Source: Gammaproteobacteria bacterium
GTDB lineage: Bacteria > Pseudomonadota > Gammaproteobacteria > Competibacterales > Competibacteraceae
Assembly (NCBI GenBank): GCA_020846135.1
Contig: JADLEK010000019.1
Span: forward strand, 1-48,060
Length of the DNA: 48,060 nucleotides
Direction of reading: 5' to 3'
Every line of letters begins with the position of its first letter. The first letter of the stretch is position 1. Position numbers and translations under genes: made by a program. Positions 7,066 through 16,811 of the stretch are shown piece after piece. The notes beneath the pieces were generated by a model. It did not search any database. It was not told where the DNA came from and saw only the letters and a program-made list of their open reading frames with translations.

Positions 7066-9871
7066 GTTGATCCGGCAACTTTTGATCTGATTGATCTGAT
7101 TTATTTTTTGCGTCAGTTGTAACTGCTTTTGTATGTTTTATTATTTTAGGAGTTTTGAACAAATCAACATCTTTTTCTTCTGATAGAAGAAATTTTAAGA
7201 ATGATTTTTCTTGGAATCGGCAGGATTGTGCTATACCTAACAATAAAAGATATTGAGAGATGAGGCTGTCGTAAAATGTTCCTGATATTTTTCTTTGTAC
7301 GGCCAGATGTCTTATTGCTCTTTCTGCCATATTGTTATTCCAAGGTATGTCATCTCCTTGGAGAAAGGTAAACAAGCTATCTTTGTATTTTTTGAACCGT
7401 TTTTGATATTTATTAGTTACTTCACAAGTATAGCTTTTGGTATCAATATTTTCCTCGTAGAATCCATCAACCAAGACCTTAAATTTTTCTAAATGCTTTC
7501 TCTTTGATCCATTTTCTTGGATTGATTGAAAAATTGGTACAATTAAATTTTTTACTTGCAAAACAAATAGCTCAAATTCTTCGTTAAAGGGTTCTTTCCA
7601 AAGATCATCATTAATATCTCGAATTAAATGCGACCAACATTTTTGCTGTTTGCATTTAAAAGAATCATAACCAGGGTAGAAATCTGAAACCAATATTCCA
7701 TTATAATCAGATAAAACCTCATGGGCAATTAGCGATTCTCTCGTTTCTGTTTTTCTAAATATTACGTGTTTTCCATCTGTGAAAACCCATACATATTGAT
7801 TGCTTCCTTGAATGTTAATTTTCGTTTCATCAACGTGAATAAAAGGACTTTTCAGAATATGCTGGATTAATTTATCTTCGGTTAGCGAATAATATTTTGC
7901 AGAATGCCTGATAAATTGAGCTATTTCGCCTGGGCTGATGCTTTCTCCAAAAAGATCTTGAAGTAGTTGTAAAATTGCTTCATAGGGTATTCTTAGGGTA
8001 ATTCGTTGGTAAATTACCCACGCACGAATATTATTACCAAATATTTGACGGCTTTTAAATTTTGCTATTATTGGCGGAAAAAAATAAGCCCCACATGTTT
8101 TACAGTAAGCCTTATTGCCTACATATTTAATTACTTTCTTTCTACATCCGTTCTTATTAAAGTCAAGGTCAATAATAACCTTTTCCGCAACTTGCTTTGA
8201 TTCCTCAAGCCATCCGCATTGGCCACTATGCCTTGGGCATTCACCTTCTCTTGTCTTAACCTTAACCACAGTTCCTACTTTAGATGGAATAACTCTTCTA
8301 AAAACTTGGTGTCTTTTCTGACCTACATGCTTTTTTTCACCCACTTCTCCAATTTTTTCCTTCGACTCCAATCTGATTTTATTTTTATCGTAATCAGCGT
8401 GAGCAAAAACAAGAATCTTTTCTAGTTCTTTATGAATTTGACCGCCAACCATTGTCGTGTGTTTTTTGGGCTGATTTGCAAAATCAATATTATCGTTAGA
8501 ATCAGCAGTCTGAATAATTCCTGAAATTTTTTTCATCAACAAATACAAGGCATTGCAATCTTCCTTGTTATACGTCAGCAATAATTGTCGATACATCTCG
8601 TTTTGACTTTTATCCCAATGATATCTCCATACTAAACTTTGTAGCCCTGACGCGCTTGGGTCAGTCCAAACTGCTCCTAAAAATTTCCCCAATTCCTTAA
8701 GATTGTTTGATTTAACTGGAAAATAGATTTTCCCATAAGTAAATGATGTTACATTAATTAACCGTTTTTCAATAGTATCTGTGTCTTTTCCGTAACGCTT
8801 TTTGAGTTGGTTAATCGCTTTTAGATCATAATTACCGTAGTGATAAATTGGCGAATTAGGATATTTATCTACTTCATTGATAAAGCTATCCCAAACTTTT
8901 TGCTCATCTTTTGTAGAGTCTGCCCAAAAATAATAATATGATTGTTCTTCACCGCTTGAAACCAATAACCCAATAAGATAATAAAAGTCTTGGTCGGGAA
9001 CTCCTTCAATATCTAAAAATAACTCAACTTCATTTTTCGATACTTTTGGAAGTTCCTGAATATAGGTTTTTCCAGTCCGTATGGCTAATGCCTGCAGTTC
9101 CGGACGATGGCGCAAAGGAATTTTTGATTTTTTACGTCCTTTTGCCTGTTTCCTTGGTCTATATAAATACGATAGTTGCTCAACAGTAAAAATGCCTTTA
9201 CGATGATATTTTTGAATGCTTTTTAAAGTCAACCCACTCAATAAGCTTAAATCATTTTTTTCTACTGCCTTTTCTTCACATTCTTTTTTAAACTGACAGT
9301 AGGTGCAATGCTTATTTAAAATAACAGGAGGCGACCGAAGAGATGAATCTTGAATCCATGCATTCAAATTTCTGATGGTTTTTTCAACTTCTTTATAAGA
9401 AGGTTCTAGTTTTATTTCGTGATTATTTTTCTCGAAATTTAAAATAATTCCTGATATTATTTTTTCATTTTGAATGTTTGATAAAATATGCCCTATAAAT
9501 GCTAACTGAAATTTTAGTTCCTTACTAATTTTATAGGTTCCAGTTATAAGCATTGGAACATAGAAAGAAACATTATTTAAAGAGTTTTTGCCTATTTTTA
9601 CAATAACATCTGAATGGCTTTCCAAATTATTAAAACACAGATCAGCGTTAAGCAGAAATGGAATTCCATCTTTCATATTTTCAGGAGAATAATATTTAAA
9701 TTTTGATGTCTGCTTTTCAATTAAATCAAAATATTCTTCTCTATTTTTTATCGTTTCTTTTTCTAAGACAGAGATATACTCATTTTGGATACCCTTTCTA
9801 TCTGTAAACATCAACAGGTAAGCCTTTAGCTTACATTGGGTATAAGCTAATGCAATCTCATTAGAAATCAT
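7055..9871 (-). CDS. Fusion: RecB/Cas4-like domain + DEDD exonuclease + IS66-type DDE transposase
   Basis: A 938-residue single frame, strikingly AT-rich (about one third G+C by eye). Residues 1-240 resemble the TM0106 RecB-like family: C13 plus C189-x2-C192-x5-C198 could hold an iron-sulfur cluster as in Cas4, and D77 and Q122 fit nuclease motifs, but no clear E-x-K is seen. Residues 280-450 are a DEDD/RNase H-like exonuclease with D287-x-E289, D349 and D438 (NKEDC) intact. Residues 545-600 carry Cys pairs like a zinc ribbon. Residues 605-900 match IS66 transposases: D681 (HVDET), D730 (VSDFYPGYD), CWSHLIR, and E850 (NNMAERAIRH). GGTGA precedes the ATG. No terminal inverted repeats or IS66 accessory genes were found. 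The tail (KLPDQHGS) overlaps the endonuclease start by 11 bp. Confidence 0.8.
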   Translation of the reverse strand: MISNEIALAYTQCKLKAYLLMFTDRKGIQNEYISVLEKETIKNREEYFDLIEKQTSKFKYYSPENMKDGIPFLLNADLCFNNLESHSDVIVKIGKNSLNNVSFYVPMLITGTYKISKELKFQLAFIGHILSNIQNEKIISGIILNFEKNNHEIKLEPSYKEVEKTIRNLNAWIQDSSLRSPPVILNKHCTYCQFKKECEEKAVEKNDLSLLSGLTLKSIQKYHRKGIFTVEQLSYLYRPRKQAKGRKKSKIPLRHRPELQALAIRTGKTYIQELPKVSKNEVELFLDIEGVPDQDFYYLIGLLVSSGEEQSYYYFWADSTKDEQKVWDSFINEVDKYPNSPIYHYGNYDLKAINQLKKRYGKDTDTIEKRLINVTSFTYGKIYFPVKSNNLKELGKFLGAVWTDPSASGLQSLVWRYHWDKSQNEMYRQLLLTYNKEDCNALYLLMKKISGIIQTADSNDNIDFANQPKKHTTMVGGQIHKELEKILVFAHADYDKNKIRLESKEKIGEVGEKKHVGQKRHQVFRRVIPSKVGTVVKVKTREGECPRHSGQCGWLEESKQVAEKVIIDLDFNKNGCRKKVIKYVGNKAYCKTCGAYFFPPIIAKFKSRQIFGNNIRAWVIYQRITLRIPYEAILQLLQDLFGESISPGEIAQFIRHSAKYYSLTEDKLIQHILKSPFIHVDETKINIQGSNQYVWVFTDGKHVIFRKTETRESLIAHEVLSDYNGILVSDFYPGYDSFKCKQQKCWSHLIRDINDDLWKEPFNEEFELFVLQVKNLIVPIFQSIQENGSKRKHLEKFKVLVDGFYEENIDTKSYTCEVTNKYQKRFKKYKDSLFTFLQGDDIPWNNNMAERAIRHLAVQRKISGTFYDSLISQYLLLLGIAQSCRFQEKSFLKFLLSEEKDVDLFKTPKIIKHTKAVTTDAKNKSDQSDQKLPDQHGS

Positions 9872-9902
9872 TATTGCTCACCGAATGCCTAAGTTGATTC
9901 GT

Positions 9903-10460
9903 TCAATCCAGTTCAAAATACTGCTTGATCCGTTGCTTCAGCGAAAGCGTCGTCTGGTCGAAGTGTTCGACCGGGGCGGGCGATGTTCTGCGCGGGGTCT
10001 CAGCAACCCATTCGAGGGGTTCAAACCTGAAACCAAGGATCTCACTCAGCATCGGGATCGCCTGATCCTCAAGCAGTCGCCGTTCATATCCCGCAAGCCG
10101 GTAAAAATAGAGATTCAGCTCTTCGATATAAAACTGCTTCGTCTCCGCGAAGGTATTCAGCGGCACCTCGATCAGCATCTCGAAATCAGGACCGAGTCGG
10201 GCCGTTAAAACATCCTGATCGACGCGACGAAACTGTGCTTGCAACTCTGCGCGGCGATGCGCGTTACCCTCCAGATCGACAACAAAAGTCAGCGTCAGAT
10301 ACCCGCCGCCATCCGGGCGGGTGAAAGCCGCAATCTTGAGTACGCCTTCACCGCCTTCAGGATTCTCCGCATCAGCCACCGTGAAGCCGGTGAAGGCGAT
10401 CATCCCCTCGCTGGCCTTGGCCGAGAACAGACTCTGGGTAACATCGTAGGACTTTTGCAT
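9903..10460 (-). CDS. Hypothetical cytoplasmic protein
   Basis: A 185-residue protein that I do not recognise. The ATG at 10460 is preceded by AAGGAA with good spacing; a longer in-frame version from 10544 looks spurious. It begins MQKSYDVTQSLFSAKASEG, has alternating beta-like segments (GVLKIAAFTRPDGGGYLTLTFVVDL), a helical region rich in Tyr/Phe (KQFYIEELNLYFYRLAGYERRLL) and ends in a charged helix. No signal peptide, membrane segment or cysteine motif is seen. Composition is like the host chromosome. It is 97 bp downstream of thiD on the same strand and ends 31 bp before the AT-rich fusion gene, so it marks the host side of the insertion boundary. Confidence 0.6.
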   Translation of the reverse strand: MQKSYDVTQSLFSAKASEGMIAFTGFTVADAENPEGGEGVLKIAAFTRPDGGGYLTLTFVVDLEGNAHRRAELQAQFRRVDQDVLTARLGPDFEMLIEVPLNTFAETKQFYIEELNLYFYRLAGYERRLLEDQAIPMLSEILGFRFEPLEWVAETPRRTSPAPVEHFDQTTLSLKQRIKQYFELD

Positions 10461-10556
10461 GACCCTATTCCTTGACCGCGACGTGTGGGAGATGAGGCAA
10501 ATAATAAGGGTCAAGCGCCATTTCCGCCATGTTTTCAGCATCAATACCCGCTTTGT

Positions 10557-11360
10557 TCAGCAGCCCCAAGGCCGCATCGTATGCCCATGATTCAGCGGAC
10601 CGCGCCCTTGACCAAGACCAGGCGCAGTCCGGATCGCTTCCCGCACATAGGTCAGCGCCCGCCGCACCGCCGCATTGAGCGCCAGCCCCTGCGCCAGTCC
10701 CACCGCAATCGCCGAAGCCAGAGTGCAGCCGGAACCGTGGGTATTGCGACTCGCCAAGCGGGGCGCAGTAAAGACTTCTTCACCCCCCCACCATCCCAGC
10801 CAGTCGGTGACCGCCTCGCCGGCCAGATGTCCGCCCTTGACCAGCACCGCCGCCGGCCCGAGTTCCAGCAAGCGCCGACCTGCCGTCGCCAGATCGTCCG
10901 GAGTCCGGATCTTCAGCCCGCTCAGCGCTTCGGCCTCACGGAGGTTGGGAGTGATCAAGGCCGCGCACGGCAGCAGACGCTGGATCAGCGTATCCCGCGC
11001 CGCCGGGTCGAGCAAACTGTCGCCGCCCTTGGCGTACATCACCGGGTCCACGACCACCGGAATGCCTGCCGCGGCATGGTCCAGTACCTCGACCACTGCG
11101 GCGATGACCGCGGCGTTATGCAACATGCCGGTCTTGATGCAATCCGCACCGAGGTCTTCCAGCACCACCCGCATCTGCTGGGCGATGAAAACCGGCTCCA
11201 CCCCAACAATACCGAAGACGCCCCGGGTGTTCTGCGCGGTCAGCGCCGTGATCGCGGTCGCCGCGTAGCCGCCCAGCGCCGTCACGGTCTTTAAGTCAGC
11301 CTGAATCCCGGCCCCGCCGCCGGAATCGGAACCCGCCACTATCAGTACTCGCCCATTCAT
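10557..11360 (-). CDS. thiD: Hydroxymethylpyrimidine/phosphomethylpyrimidine kinase
   Basis: A 267-residue ThiD. It phosphorylates 4-amino-5-hydroxymethyl-2-methylpyrimidine and its monophosphate to the diphosphate used for thiamine synthesis in the cytoplasm. The family landmarks are the N-terminal GSDSGGGAGIQADLKT, TALTAQNTRGV, CIKTGML, VVDPVMYAKGGDSLL, LITPNLREAEAL, VLVKGGHL and the anion-hole motif NTHGSGCTLASAIA, whose GSGC Cys/Gly segment holds the catalytic site. The length is typical. No other thiamine gene lies beside it. It is divergent from the thioesterase gene at 11449, with an 88-bp gap that should contain both promoters. No thiamine riboswitch is evident in that gap. Confidence 0.93.
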   Translation of the reverse strand: MNGRVLIVAGSDSGGGAGIQADLKTVTALGGYAATAITALTAQNTRGVFGIVGVEPVFIAQQMRVVLEDLGADCIKTGMLHNAAVIAAVVEVLDHAAAGIPVVVDPVMYAKGGDSLLDPAARDTLIQRLLPCAALITPNLREAEALSGLKIRTPDDLATAGRRLLELGPAAVLVKGGHLAGEAVTDWLGWWGGEEVFTAPRLASRNTHGSGCTLASAIAVGLAQGLALNAAVRRALTYVREAIRTAPGLGQGRGPLNHGHTMRPWGC

Positions 11361-11448
11361 CCGGCATCCCCCGTTCTATCCAGCGTTTCAAGCAATTGCG
11401 CCCCGTGGCAAAAGCAGGTAGCGTACCGCGCTTTCTTCGCGACTCTCG

Positions 11449-11991
11449 ATGATTATAACCATGCGGATTGAATCCCCCCTGTGTCTGTATACCGGCGTCG
11501 TACCCCCCGAATGGATGGACTACAACGGTCACATGAACGTCGCCTACTATGTCCTGGCCTTTGATCGCGCCACCGACGCCTTCATGGACACGCTGGGCAT
11601 GGGGCAGGATTACCGGGATCGCTGCCAGTGTTCGGCGTTTGTGGTGGAAACCCATGTCAATTATCAGCGCGAACTGGTCGCCCATGATCCAATGCGGATT
11701 AGCACCCAGTTGCTCGGTTTCGATGGCAAGCGCATCCACTGTTTTCACCGCCTGTATCATGCCGCCAAGGGCTTTCTGGCCGCTACCACGGAACTGATGC
11801 TGATACACGTCGCTCTGGCTGAACGCCATAGCGCGCCGATGCCGATGCCGGTGCTGGACCGACTGGGCGCGGTCATGACCCAGCATATCCAGTTGCCTCG
11901 ACCGCCCCAGTCAGGCCGGGTGATGGGGGTGCGCGCCAAGTCGCCGACCTTGCAACTGAAAATGCCGGCCCTGCGGCGAGCATCCTGCTGA
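11449..11991 (+). CDS. Hotdog-fold acyl-CoA thioesterase
   Basis: A 180-residue single-domain hotdog protein of the 4-hydroxybenzoyl-CoA thioesterase type. The signature is VPPEWMDYNGHMNVAYYV, with the Asp/Asn-Gly-His-Met cluster that forms the active site, followed by FVVETHVNYQRELVAHDPM and a core strand pair (RIHCFHRLYHAAKGFLAATTE is split across them). The arrangement is closest to the thioesterases associated with carnitine/betaine metabolism, which hydrolyse betainyl-CoA-like or short acyl-CoA esters, but the substrate is uncertain. The start could also be the ATG at 11461; neither has a strong ribosome binding site. It sits upstream of gspC without an obvious functional link. Confidence 0.78.
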   Translation: MIITMRIESPLCLYTGVVPPEWMDYNGHMNVAYYVLAFDRATDAFMDTLGMGQDYRDRCQCSAFVVETHVNYQRELVAHDPMRISTQLLGFDGKRIHCFHRLYHAAKGFLAATTELMLIHVALAERHSAPMPMPVLDRLGAVMTQHIQLPRPPQSGRVMGVRAKSPTLQLKMPALRRASC

Positions 11992-12056
11992 GAGTAATCA
12001 GCCCGTTTTTGTTATGCTGAACCGATGCTTATACCCATTCTCAACAGGTTTTCGTC

Positions 12057-12076
12057 ATTCCCGCGAATGCGGGAAT
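12057..12076. repeat. dRS3-like palindromic repeat
   Basis: ATTCCCGC GAAT GCGGGAAT is a perfect 8-bp inverted repeat with a 4-bp spacer, within the longer familiar context cgtcattcccgcg...gggaatccagg. This resembles the dispersed ATTCCC-N8-GGGAAT elements found in many proteobacteria. Read in the gspC frame it would encode SFPRMRESR, a tell-tale false N-terminus; this is why the gspC start is placed at 12154 rather than 12025. Confidence 0.75.
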
Positions 12077-12153
12077 CCAGGCAGCCCCTACCTCATTTCA
12101 TCACTACCGCAATTCGGACCTCGGTGAATTTCCCACAACCCGCCCTGCTGGAC

Positions 12154-13095
12154 ATGACGAAACTGCGACTGGTTCTGCCTCGTCCTGAGCTTGGGCAGCG
12201 ATTGGCCGTAACCGTAGTGACAATCACCCTGGTGATCGCGCTGGCTCGTGGGTTGGCGATCCTGACCTTGGCGGTGCTGTTCGGCCAGTCATCGCCATCG
12301 CTTGGGCTGACGCCGCCAGCGCCGGATTCAGCCGCTGCTGGACGGGCTGCCAGTGTTCCATCCGCTGATGATGCGGCCATCGCCGGCTGGCATTTGTTCG
12401 GGCGGGCGGAAACCGGTCAGCCAGTCAAAGCGCTGCCGGCCGCAGTGCCGGTCACGCCGCTCAATCTGCGGCTGGTGGGCGTCTTTTTCGCCGAGCGGGG
12501 CGGCAATCGGGCTTTGGCGCTGATCGCTGAAGGCAGTGGGATAGAGCGCGGCTACCGGATCGGCGAAGCCTTGCCCGGCGGCGCTCGCCTGGAACAGATT
12601 TTGCGCGACCGGGTCATCGTTTCCCGCAACGGCCGCCAGGAAGCGATCCATATGCCGAAGATGGACGAATCTGGTCAGACCCTGCTTCCAACCAGCCCTG
12701 CACCGGAAACGCTAGACGAGTCGGAACCTGATCCTGATACATCCGGCACCCCGCAGATCATTGATGCCAGCGCGATTGCCGGACGATTGCGGGGCGAAAT
12801 CACCGCCCGGCCCCAGGCGCTGGAGGACATCGCCTTCGCCAGTCCCTATATGCAGAACGGTCAGTTTGTCGGTTTCCGACTGCGTCCGGGACGCGATCGG
12901 CAGATCTTTCAGCAATTGGGCTTGAACGGCGGCGATGTGCTGACCGAGATCAATGGAACCCGGATCAACAGTCCCGCCCAGGGGCTGATGATGCTGCAGG
13001 AACTGATGAGCGCCAGTCAGCTCGAGGTTCGGGTGCTGCGCAATGGCGCCGAGATTCCGTTGACCTTTTCCCTGGATGGCTCCTTTCCGAAATGA
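12154..13095 (+). CDS. gspC: Type II secretion system protein C (inner-membrane, PDZ-containing)
   Basis: A 313-residue GspC. It has a short cytoplasmic basic segment (MTKLRLVLPRPELGQRL), one transmembrane helix (LAVTVVTITLVIALARGLAILTLAVLF in two parts), a Pro/Ala-rich periplasmic linker and the HR domain (WHLFG... LNLRLVGVFFAE, with GYRIGEALPGGARLEQILRDRVIV). A C-terminal PDZ domain follows (GFRLRPGRDRQIFQQLGLNGGDVLTEING). GspC links the inner-membrane platform to the GspD secretin and helps choose substrates. The ATG at 12154 was chosen because the upstream in-frame extension is a palindromic repeat. It is followed 69 bp later by gspD and begins the gspCDEF unit. Confidence 0.88.
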   Translation: MTKLRLVLPRPELGQRLAVTVVTITLVIALARGLAILTLAVLFGQSSPSLGLTPPAPDSAAAGRAASVPSADDAAIAGWHLFGRAETGQPVKALPAAVPVTPLNLRLVGVFFAERGGNRALALIAEGSGIERGYRIGEALPGGARLEQILRDRVIVSRNGRQEAIHMPKMDESGQTLLPTSPAPETLDESEPDPDTSGTPQIIDASAIAGRLRGEITARPQALEDIAFASPYMQNGQFVGFRLRPGRDRQIFQQLGLNGGDVLTEINGTRINSPAQGLMMLQELMSASQLEVRVLRNGAEIPLTFSLDGSFPK

Positions 13096-13164
13096 GCGGA
13101 ACCAAGCGCTGATTGCCGCCTCCTGCCGTAAACTGCGGCATCCACCGACCCCTGATGATTGATA

Positions 13165-15291
13165 ATGAACCACTGGCTGAACCAACCAATCCTGTTTTGC
13201 AAGCGCGCGCTGGGCGGGTTGCTGCTCGGCGCGATCCTGACCTTGCCGGCGCTGGCAGCCCCCGTAACGCTGAATCTCAAGGATGCCGACATCAATGCGC
13301 TGGTCGAGAGCATGTCGGTGCTGACCGGCAAGAACTTCATCGTAGATCCGCGCGTCAAGGGCCGGGTGACGATCATTTCCGCTAAGCCCATGGATGAAAA
13401 GGAACTCTATGAGGTGTTTCTGGCGGTGCTGGGCGTCCACGGCTTCGCCGCCATTCCCGGCGGCAATGTGATCAAGATCGTGCCGGCTGCCGGGGCCAAG
13501 CAGGAGAATGTGCCCACCGTAGACCGGCGGGGCGGCGTTGAACCGGATCAGATCGTGACCCGGATCATTCAGGTCCAGAATGTCTCAGCGGCCCAGGTGG
13601 TGCCGATCCTGCGCCCGCTGATTCCGCCTCAGGGTCATCTGGCGGCTTACACTCCGACCAATGTCCTGATCATTTCCGACACCGCCGCCAACGTGGAGCG
13701 GATCGCCAGCATCATTGCCCGGATCGATCTGGCCAGTAATGAAGAAGTCGAGATCGTCACCTTGCGCCATGCGACGGCGACCGAAATCGTGCGGGTGCTG
13801 ACCGCATTGGAGCAAGGTAAAAGCCGGGCTGATCCGGCGGCGGCGGTGGGAATGCCGCCACGGATGGTGGCCGATGAGCGCACCAACAGCATTTTATTGA
13901 GTGGCGACAAAGCCTCACGCCTGCGGTTCCGGGCCTTGATTACCCATCTCGATACGCCGGTGGACAGCGGCGGCAATACCCAGGTGGTTTATCTGCGCTA
14001 TGCCAAGGCTAAGGATCTGGCGACCGTGTTGCAGGGGGTCAGCAAGAATTTGAGTACCGAAGCCGCCCGTAATGCGCCGATCGCCGGCGGGCAGCCAGGA
14101 ATGCCGCCCGGCGGCGGCGCCAGCAGCAGCGGTGGGTCCAGTCTGGTGGACATTCAAGCCGATGAATCGACCAATGCGCTGGTGATTACCGCCCCGCCGG
14201 ATTTGATCCGCTCGCTGCGTTCGGTGATCTCCCAGTTGGACGTGCGCCGCGCACAGGTGCTGGTTGAAGCGGTGATCGCGGAAATCTCCATTGAGAAAAC
14301 TGCCGAACTGGGGGTGCAATGGGTGGCGTATGGCAACAGTGTGATTGGTTTCACCAATCTGGCTTCCGGCAACGCCGGTTTGGCCAGTGTTGCTGCCCTG
14401 GCGGCGCAGATCGATGCGGGGGTTGGTTCAGCCGTCACCTCGCTTCCTGATCCCAGTCTGGTTCCACAAGGAATGCACATGGCAGTCGGCGATTTTTCCG
14501 GGGATAACAAGTTTGGAGCGTTAATCAGCGCCTTGGCCAAGGATGCCGACACTAACGTGCTATCGACGCCAACCATCGTTACCCTGGATAACGAAGAGGC
14601 GGAGATCATCGTCGGCGAGAATGTCCCGTTCGTGACCGGCAATTACACCACCAACACCAGCAGCGGCGGCACCAATAACAACAGCCAAGTGGGTAACCCG
14701 TTTCAAACGATTCAGCGCGATGATGTCGGCATCAAGCTCAAGGTCAAACCGCAGATCAACGAAGGCAACGCCGTCAAGCTGGAAATTTCTCAGGAGGTGT
14801 CGGCGGTCGTGCCCTCAGCCAATGCCGCCAGCCAGGGACCGACCACCACCAAGCGTTCGATTAAGACCAAGGTACTGGTGGAAAACGGCCAGGTGTTGGT
14901 GTTGGGAGGGCTGATCAGTGACGATCTGTCAGAAAGCGCGTCAAAAGTGCCCTTTCTGGGGGATATTCCCCTGCTGGGTAATTTGTTTCGCTACCGCGGC
15001 ACCAAAAAACTCAAGCGTAATTTGATGGTGTTTCTGCACCCGGTCATCCTGCGCGATTCCGCCCAAGGCACTCTGCACACCAACGACAAGTACAGCTATA
15101 TCCGCGATCAGCAACTTACGGCGCGGGCGCGAACCGATTACCTGCTGTCCGATGTGCAGCCGCCGCTGCTCAAGCCGGAGGCGGAGGTCAAGACCCAAGG
15201 CACGATTCTCAATGTGCAGCCGGCGGTCAGGGTTGAACCGGAACCGCCGCCCGTAACGGTGACGGAAACCAGCGGATTTGGCGATAAATGA
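13165..15291 (+). CDS. gspD: Type II secretion system outer-membrane secretin
   Basis: A 708-residue secretin. A signal peptide ends at LPALAA (cleavage after about residue 30). The N0 domain starts [18 protein letters not shown] and contains [12 protein letters not shown]. Repeated N1-N3 (KH-like) domains follow, with [14 protein letters not shown] and [15 protein letters not shown]. The C-terminal secretin core is marked by [30 protein letters not shown], and [11 protein letters not shown]...[14 protein letters not shown]. It forms the outer-membrane channel for folded exoproteins. The ATG at 13165 is preferred over the TTG six bases upstream because it starts the signal peptide cleanly. 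Its stop overlaps the gspE start (ATGA), so the two are translationally coupled. Confidence 0.95.
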   Translation: MNHWLNQPILFCKRALGGLLLGAILTLPALAAPVTLNLKDADINALVESMSVLTGKNFIVDPRVKGRVTIISAKPMDEKELYEVFLAVLGVHGFAAIPGGNVIKIVPAAGAKQENVPTVDRRGGVEPDQIVTRIIQVQNVSAAQVVPILRPLIPPQGHLAAYTPTNVLIISDTAANVERIASIIARIDLASNEEVEIVTLRHATATEIVRVLTALEQGKSRADPAAAVGMPPRMVADERTNSILLSGDKASRLRFRALITHLDTPVDSGGNTQVVYLRYAKAKDLATVLQGVSKNLSTEAARNAPIAGGQPGMPPGGGASSSGGSSLVDIQADESTNALVITAPPDLIRSLRSVISQLDVRRAQVLVEAVIAEISIEKTAELGVQWVAYGNSVIGFTNLASGNAGLASVAALAAQIDAGVGSAVTSLPDPSLVPQGMHMAVGDFSGDNKFGALISALAKDADTNVLSTPTIVTLDNEEAEIIVGENVPFVTGNYTTNTSSGGTNNNSQVGNPFQTIQRDDVGIKLKVKPQINEGNAVKLEISQEVSAVVPSANAASQGPTTTKRSIKTKVLVENGQVLVLGGLISDDLSESASKVPFLGDIPLLGNLFRYRGTKKLKRNLMVFLHPVILRDSAQGTLHTNDKYSYIRDQQLTARARTDYLLSDVQPPLLKPEAEVKTQGTILNVQPAVRVEPEPPPVTVTETSGFGDK

Positions 15292-16808
15292 GCATCGAGT
15301 TGTTGCCCGACGTTGCCGCTGAGCTGGACGCCGGCGCGGTTCGGCATTTGTCCTATGCCTTTGCCAAGCGCCACGGGGTGCTGGCGCTGGAAATCGCTGC
15401 TGATGGCGGAATTGCCGTCGCCTGCCGCCCGGACGTGAGCGCGCGGAGCCTGACCGAGTTGCGCCGTTATCTGAATGCGCAGATCCATCCGGCCCTGATG
15501 CCGGCGGCGCAGTTTGAGCGGCTGTTGCAGGATCGCTATGAAGGCGACAGCAACGGCGCGGCGCGGATGATGGAAGACCTCGGCGAAGAAATGGACCTCA
15601 ACCAGGTGGCGATGGCGCTGCCGGAGCCGGAGGATCTGCTGGAAAGCGCCGACGATGCGCCGATCATCCGGTTAATCAACGCCTTGCTGACCGAAGCGAT
15701 CAAGGAAAACGCCTCGGATATTCATATCGAATCGTTTGAAAATCGGCTGCTGGTGCGGTTCCGGGTCGATGGGGTATTGCGCGAGGCTTTGCAGCCGCCG
15801 CGGGCGCTGGGGCCGTTGCTGGTCTCGCGGGTCAAGGTCATGGCGCATCTGGACATCGCCGAAAAGCGCCTGCCGCAGGACGGGCGGATTTCGCTGAAAG
15901 TGGCCGGGCGACCGGTCGATGTGCGGGTCTCGACCCTGCCGGCCGGGCATGGCGAACGGGTGGTGTTGCGGCTGCTGGACAAGCGCGAGGGGCGGCTGGA
16001 TTTGCAGCATCTGGGCATGGAGTCGGGTGACGAAACCCGGTTGCTGAAGCTGATTCACCGCCCGCACGGCATTCTGCTGGTGACCGGCCCGACCGGTTCC
16101 GGCAAAACCACCACGCTGTATGCCGGACTGACTCAGCTCAACGACCGAAAGCGCAACATCATGACGGTCGAGGACCCCATCGAGTATTACCTGGACGGCA
16201 TCAGCCAGACCCAGGTCAATACCAAGGTCGAGATGACCTTTGCCCGTGGATTAAGGGCGATCCTGCGCCAGGACCCGGATGTGGTGATGGTTGGCGAAAT
16301 CCGCGATCTGGAAACGGCAGAGATTGCGGTGCAGGCTTCACTGACCGGTCATCTGGTGCTGTCCACCTTGCACACCAACAGCGCGGTGGGCGCGATGACC
16401 CGGCTGCGCGATATGGGGGTGGAGCCGTTTCTGCTGTCGTCGTCGCTGATCGGGGTGCTGGCGCAACGGCTGGTCCGCAAGCTCTGTCCCCATTGCAAAC
16501 AGCCGCATGTCGCCAACCCGGTGGATTGCGCCACGCTGGGCGTTGATCCGGCCACGCCGCCTACCCTGTATACCCCGGCGGGCTGTGATCAATGCAATCA
16601 ATCCGGCTATCGGGGCCGCACCGGCATTTTTGAACTGGTCACGGTGGACGATGCGATGCAAACCCTGATTCATGAAGGCAAAGGTGAACAGGAACTGGAG
16701 CGCCACGCCCGGTTGTCCAGTCGCAGCATTCGCACCGATGGCCGCCGTCGGGTGTTGGCCGGTGATACCGCGCTGGCCGAGCTGGTGCGAGTCACGCGGG
16801 AAGATTAA
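15288..16808 (+). CDS. gspE: Type II secretion system cytoplasmic ATPase
   Basis: A 506-residue GspE. After an N-terminal domain that docks on GspL, the ATPase core shows [23 protein letters not shown] split over two strands, the Walker [16 protein letters not shown], the Asp box [12 protein letters not shown], the Walker [17 protein letters not shown] and the His box [12 protein letters not shown] four-cysteine zinc site (CPHC ... CDQC) is present. It powers pseudopilus assembly at the inner membrane. The gene overlaps gspD by 4 bp and ends 3 bp before gspF. Length and motifs are normal. Confidence 0.96.
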   Translation: MSIELLPDVAAELDAGAVRHLSYAFAKRHGVLALEIAADGGIAVACRPDVSARSLTELRRYLNAQIHPALMPAAQFERLLQDRYEGDSNGAARMMEDLGEEMDLNQVAMALPEPEDLLESADDAPIIRLINALLTEAIKENASDIHIESFENRLLVRFRVDGVLREALQPPRALGPLLVSRVKVMAHLDIAEKRLPQDGRISLKVAGRPVDVRVSTLPAGHGERVVLRLLDKREGRLDLQHLGMESGDETRLLKLIHRPHGILLVTGPTGSGKTTTLYAGLTQLNDRKRNIMTVEDPIEYYLDGISQTQVNTKVEMTFARGLRAILRQDPDVVMVGEIRDLETAEIAVQASLTGHLVLSTLHTNSAVGAMTRLRDMGVEPFLLSSSLIGVLAQRLVRKLCPHCKQPHVANPVDCATLGVDPATPPTLYTPAGCDQCNQSGYRGRTGIFELVTVDDAMQTLIHEGKGEQELERHARLSSRSIRTDGRRRVLAGDTALAELVRVTRED

Positions 16809-16811
16809 TTA

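Noticed and set aside
7055..9900. Terminal inverted repeats and a target duplication for the fusion gene
   Set aside because: I compared about 50 bp at each composition boundary by eye and found no convincing match; the short TGATCTGAT pair near 7085 is a local repeat only.
12025..12153. Longer GspC starting at 12025
   Set aside because: The extra residues come from a dispersed palindrome (encoding SFPRMRESR) and precede the real basic and membrane segments.
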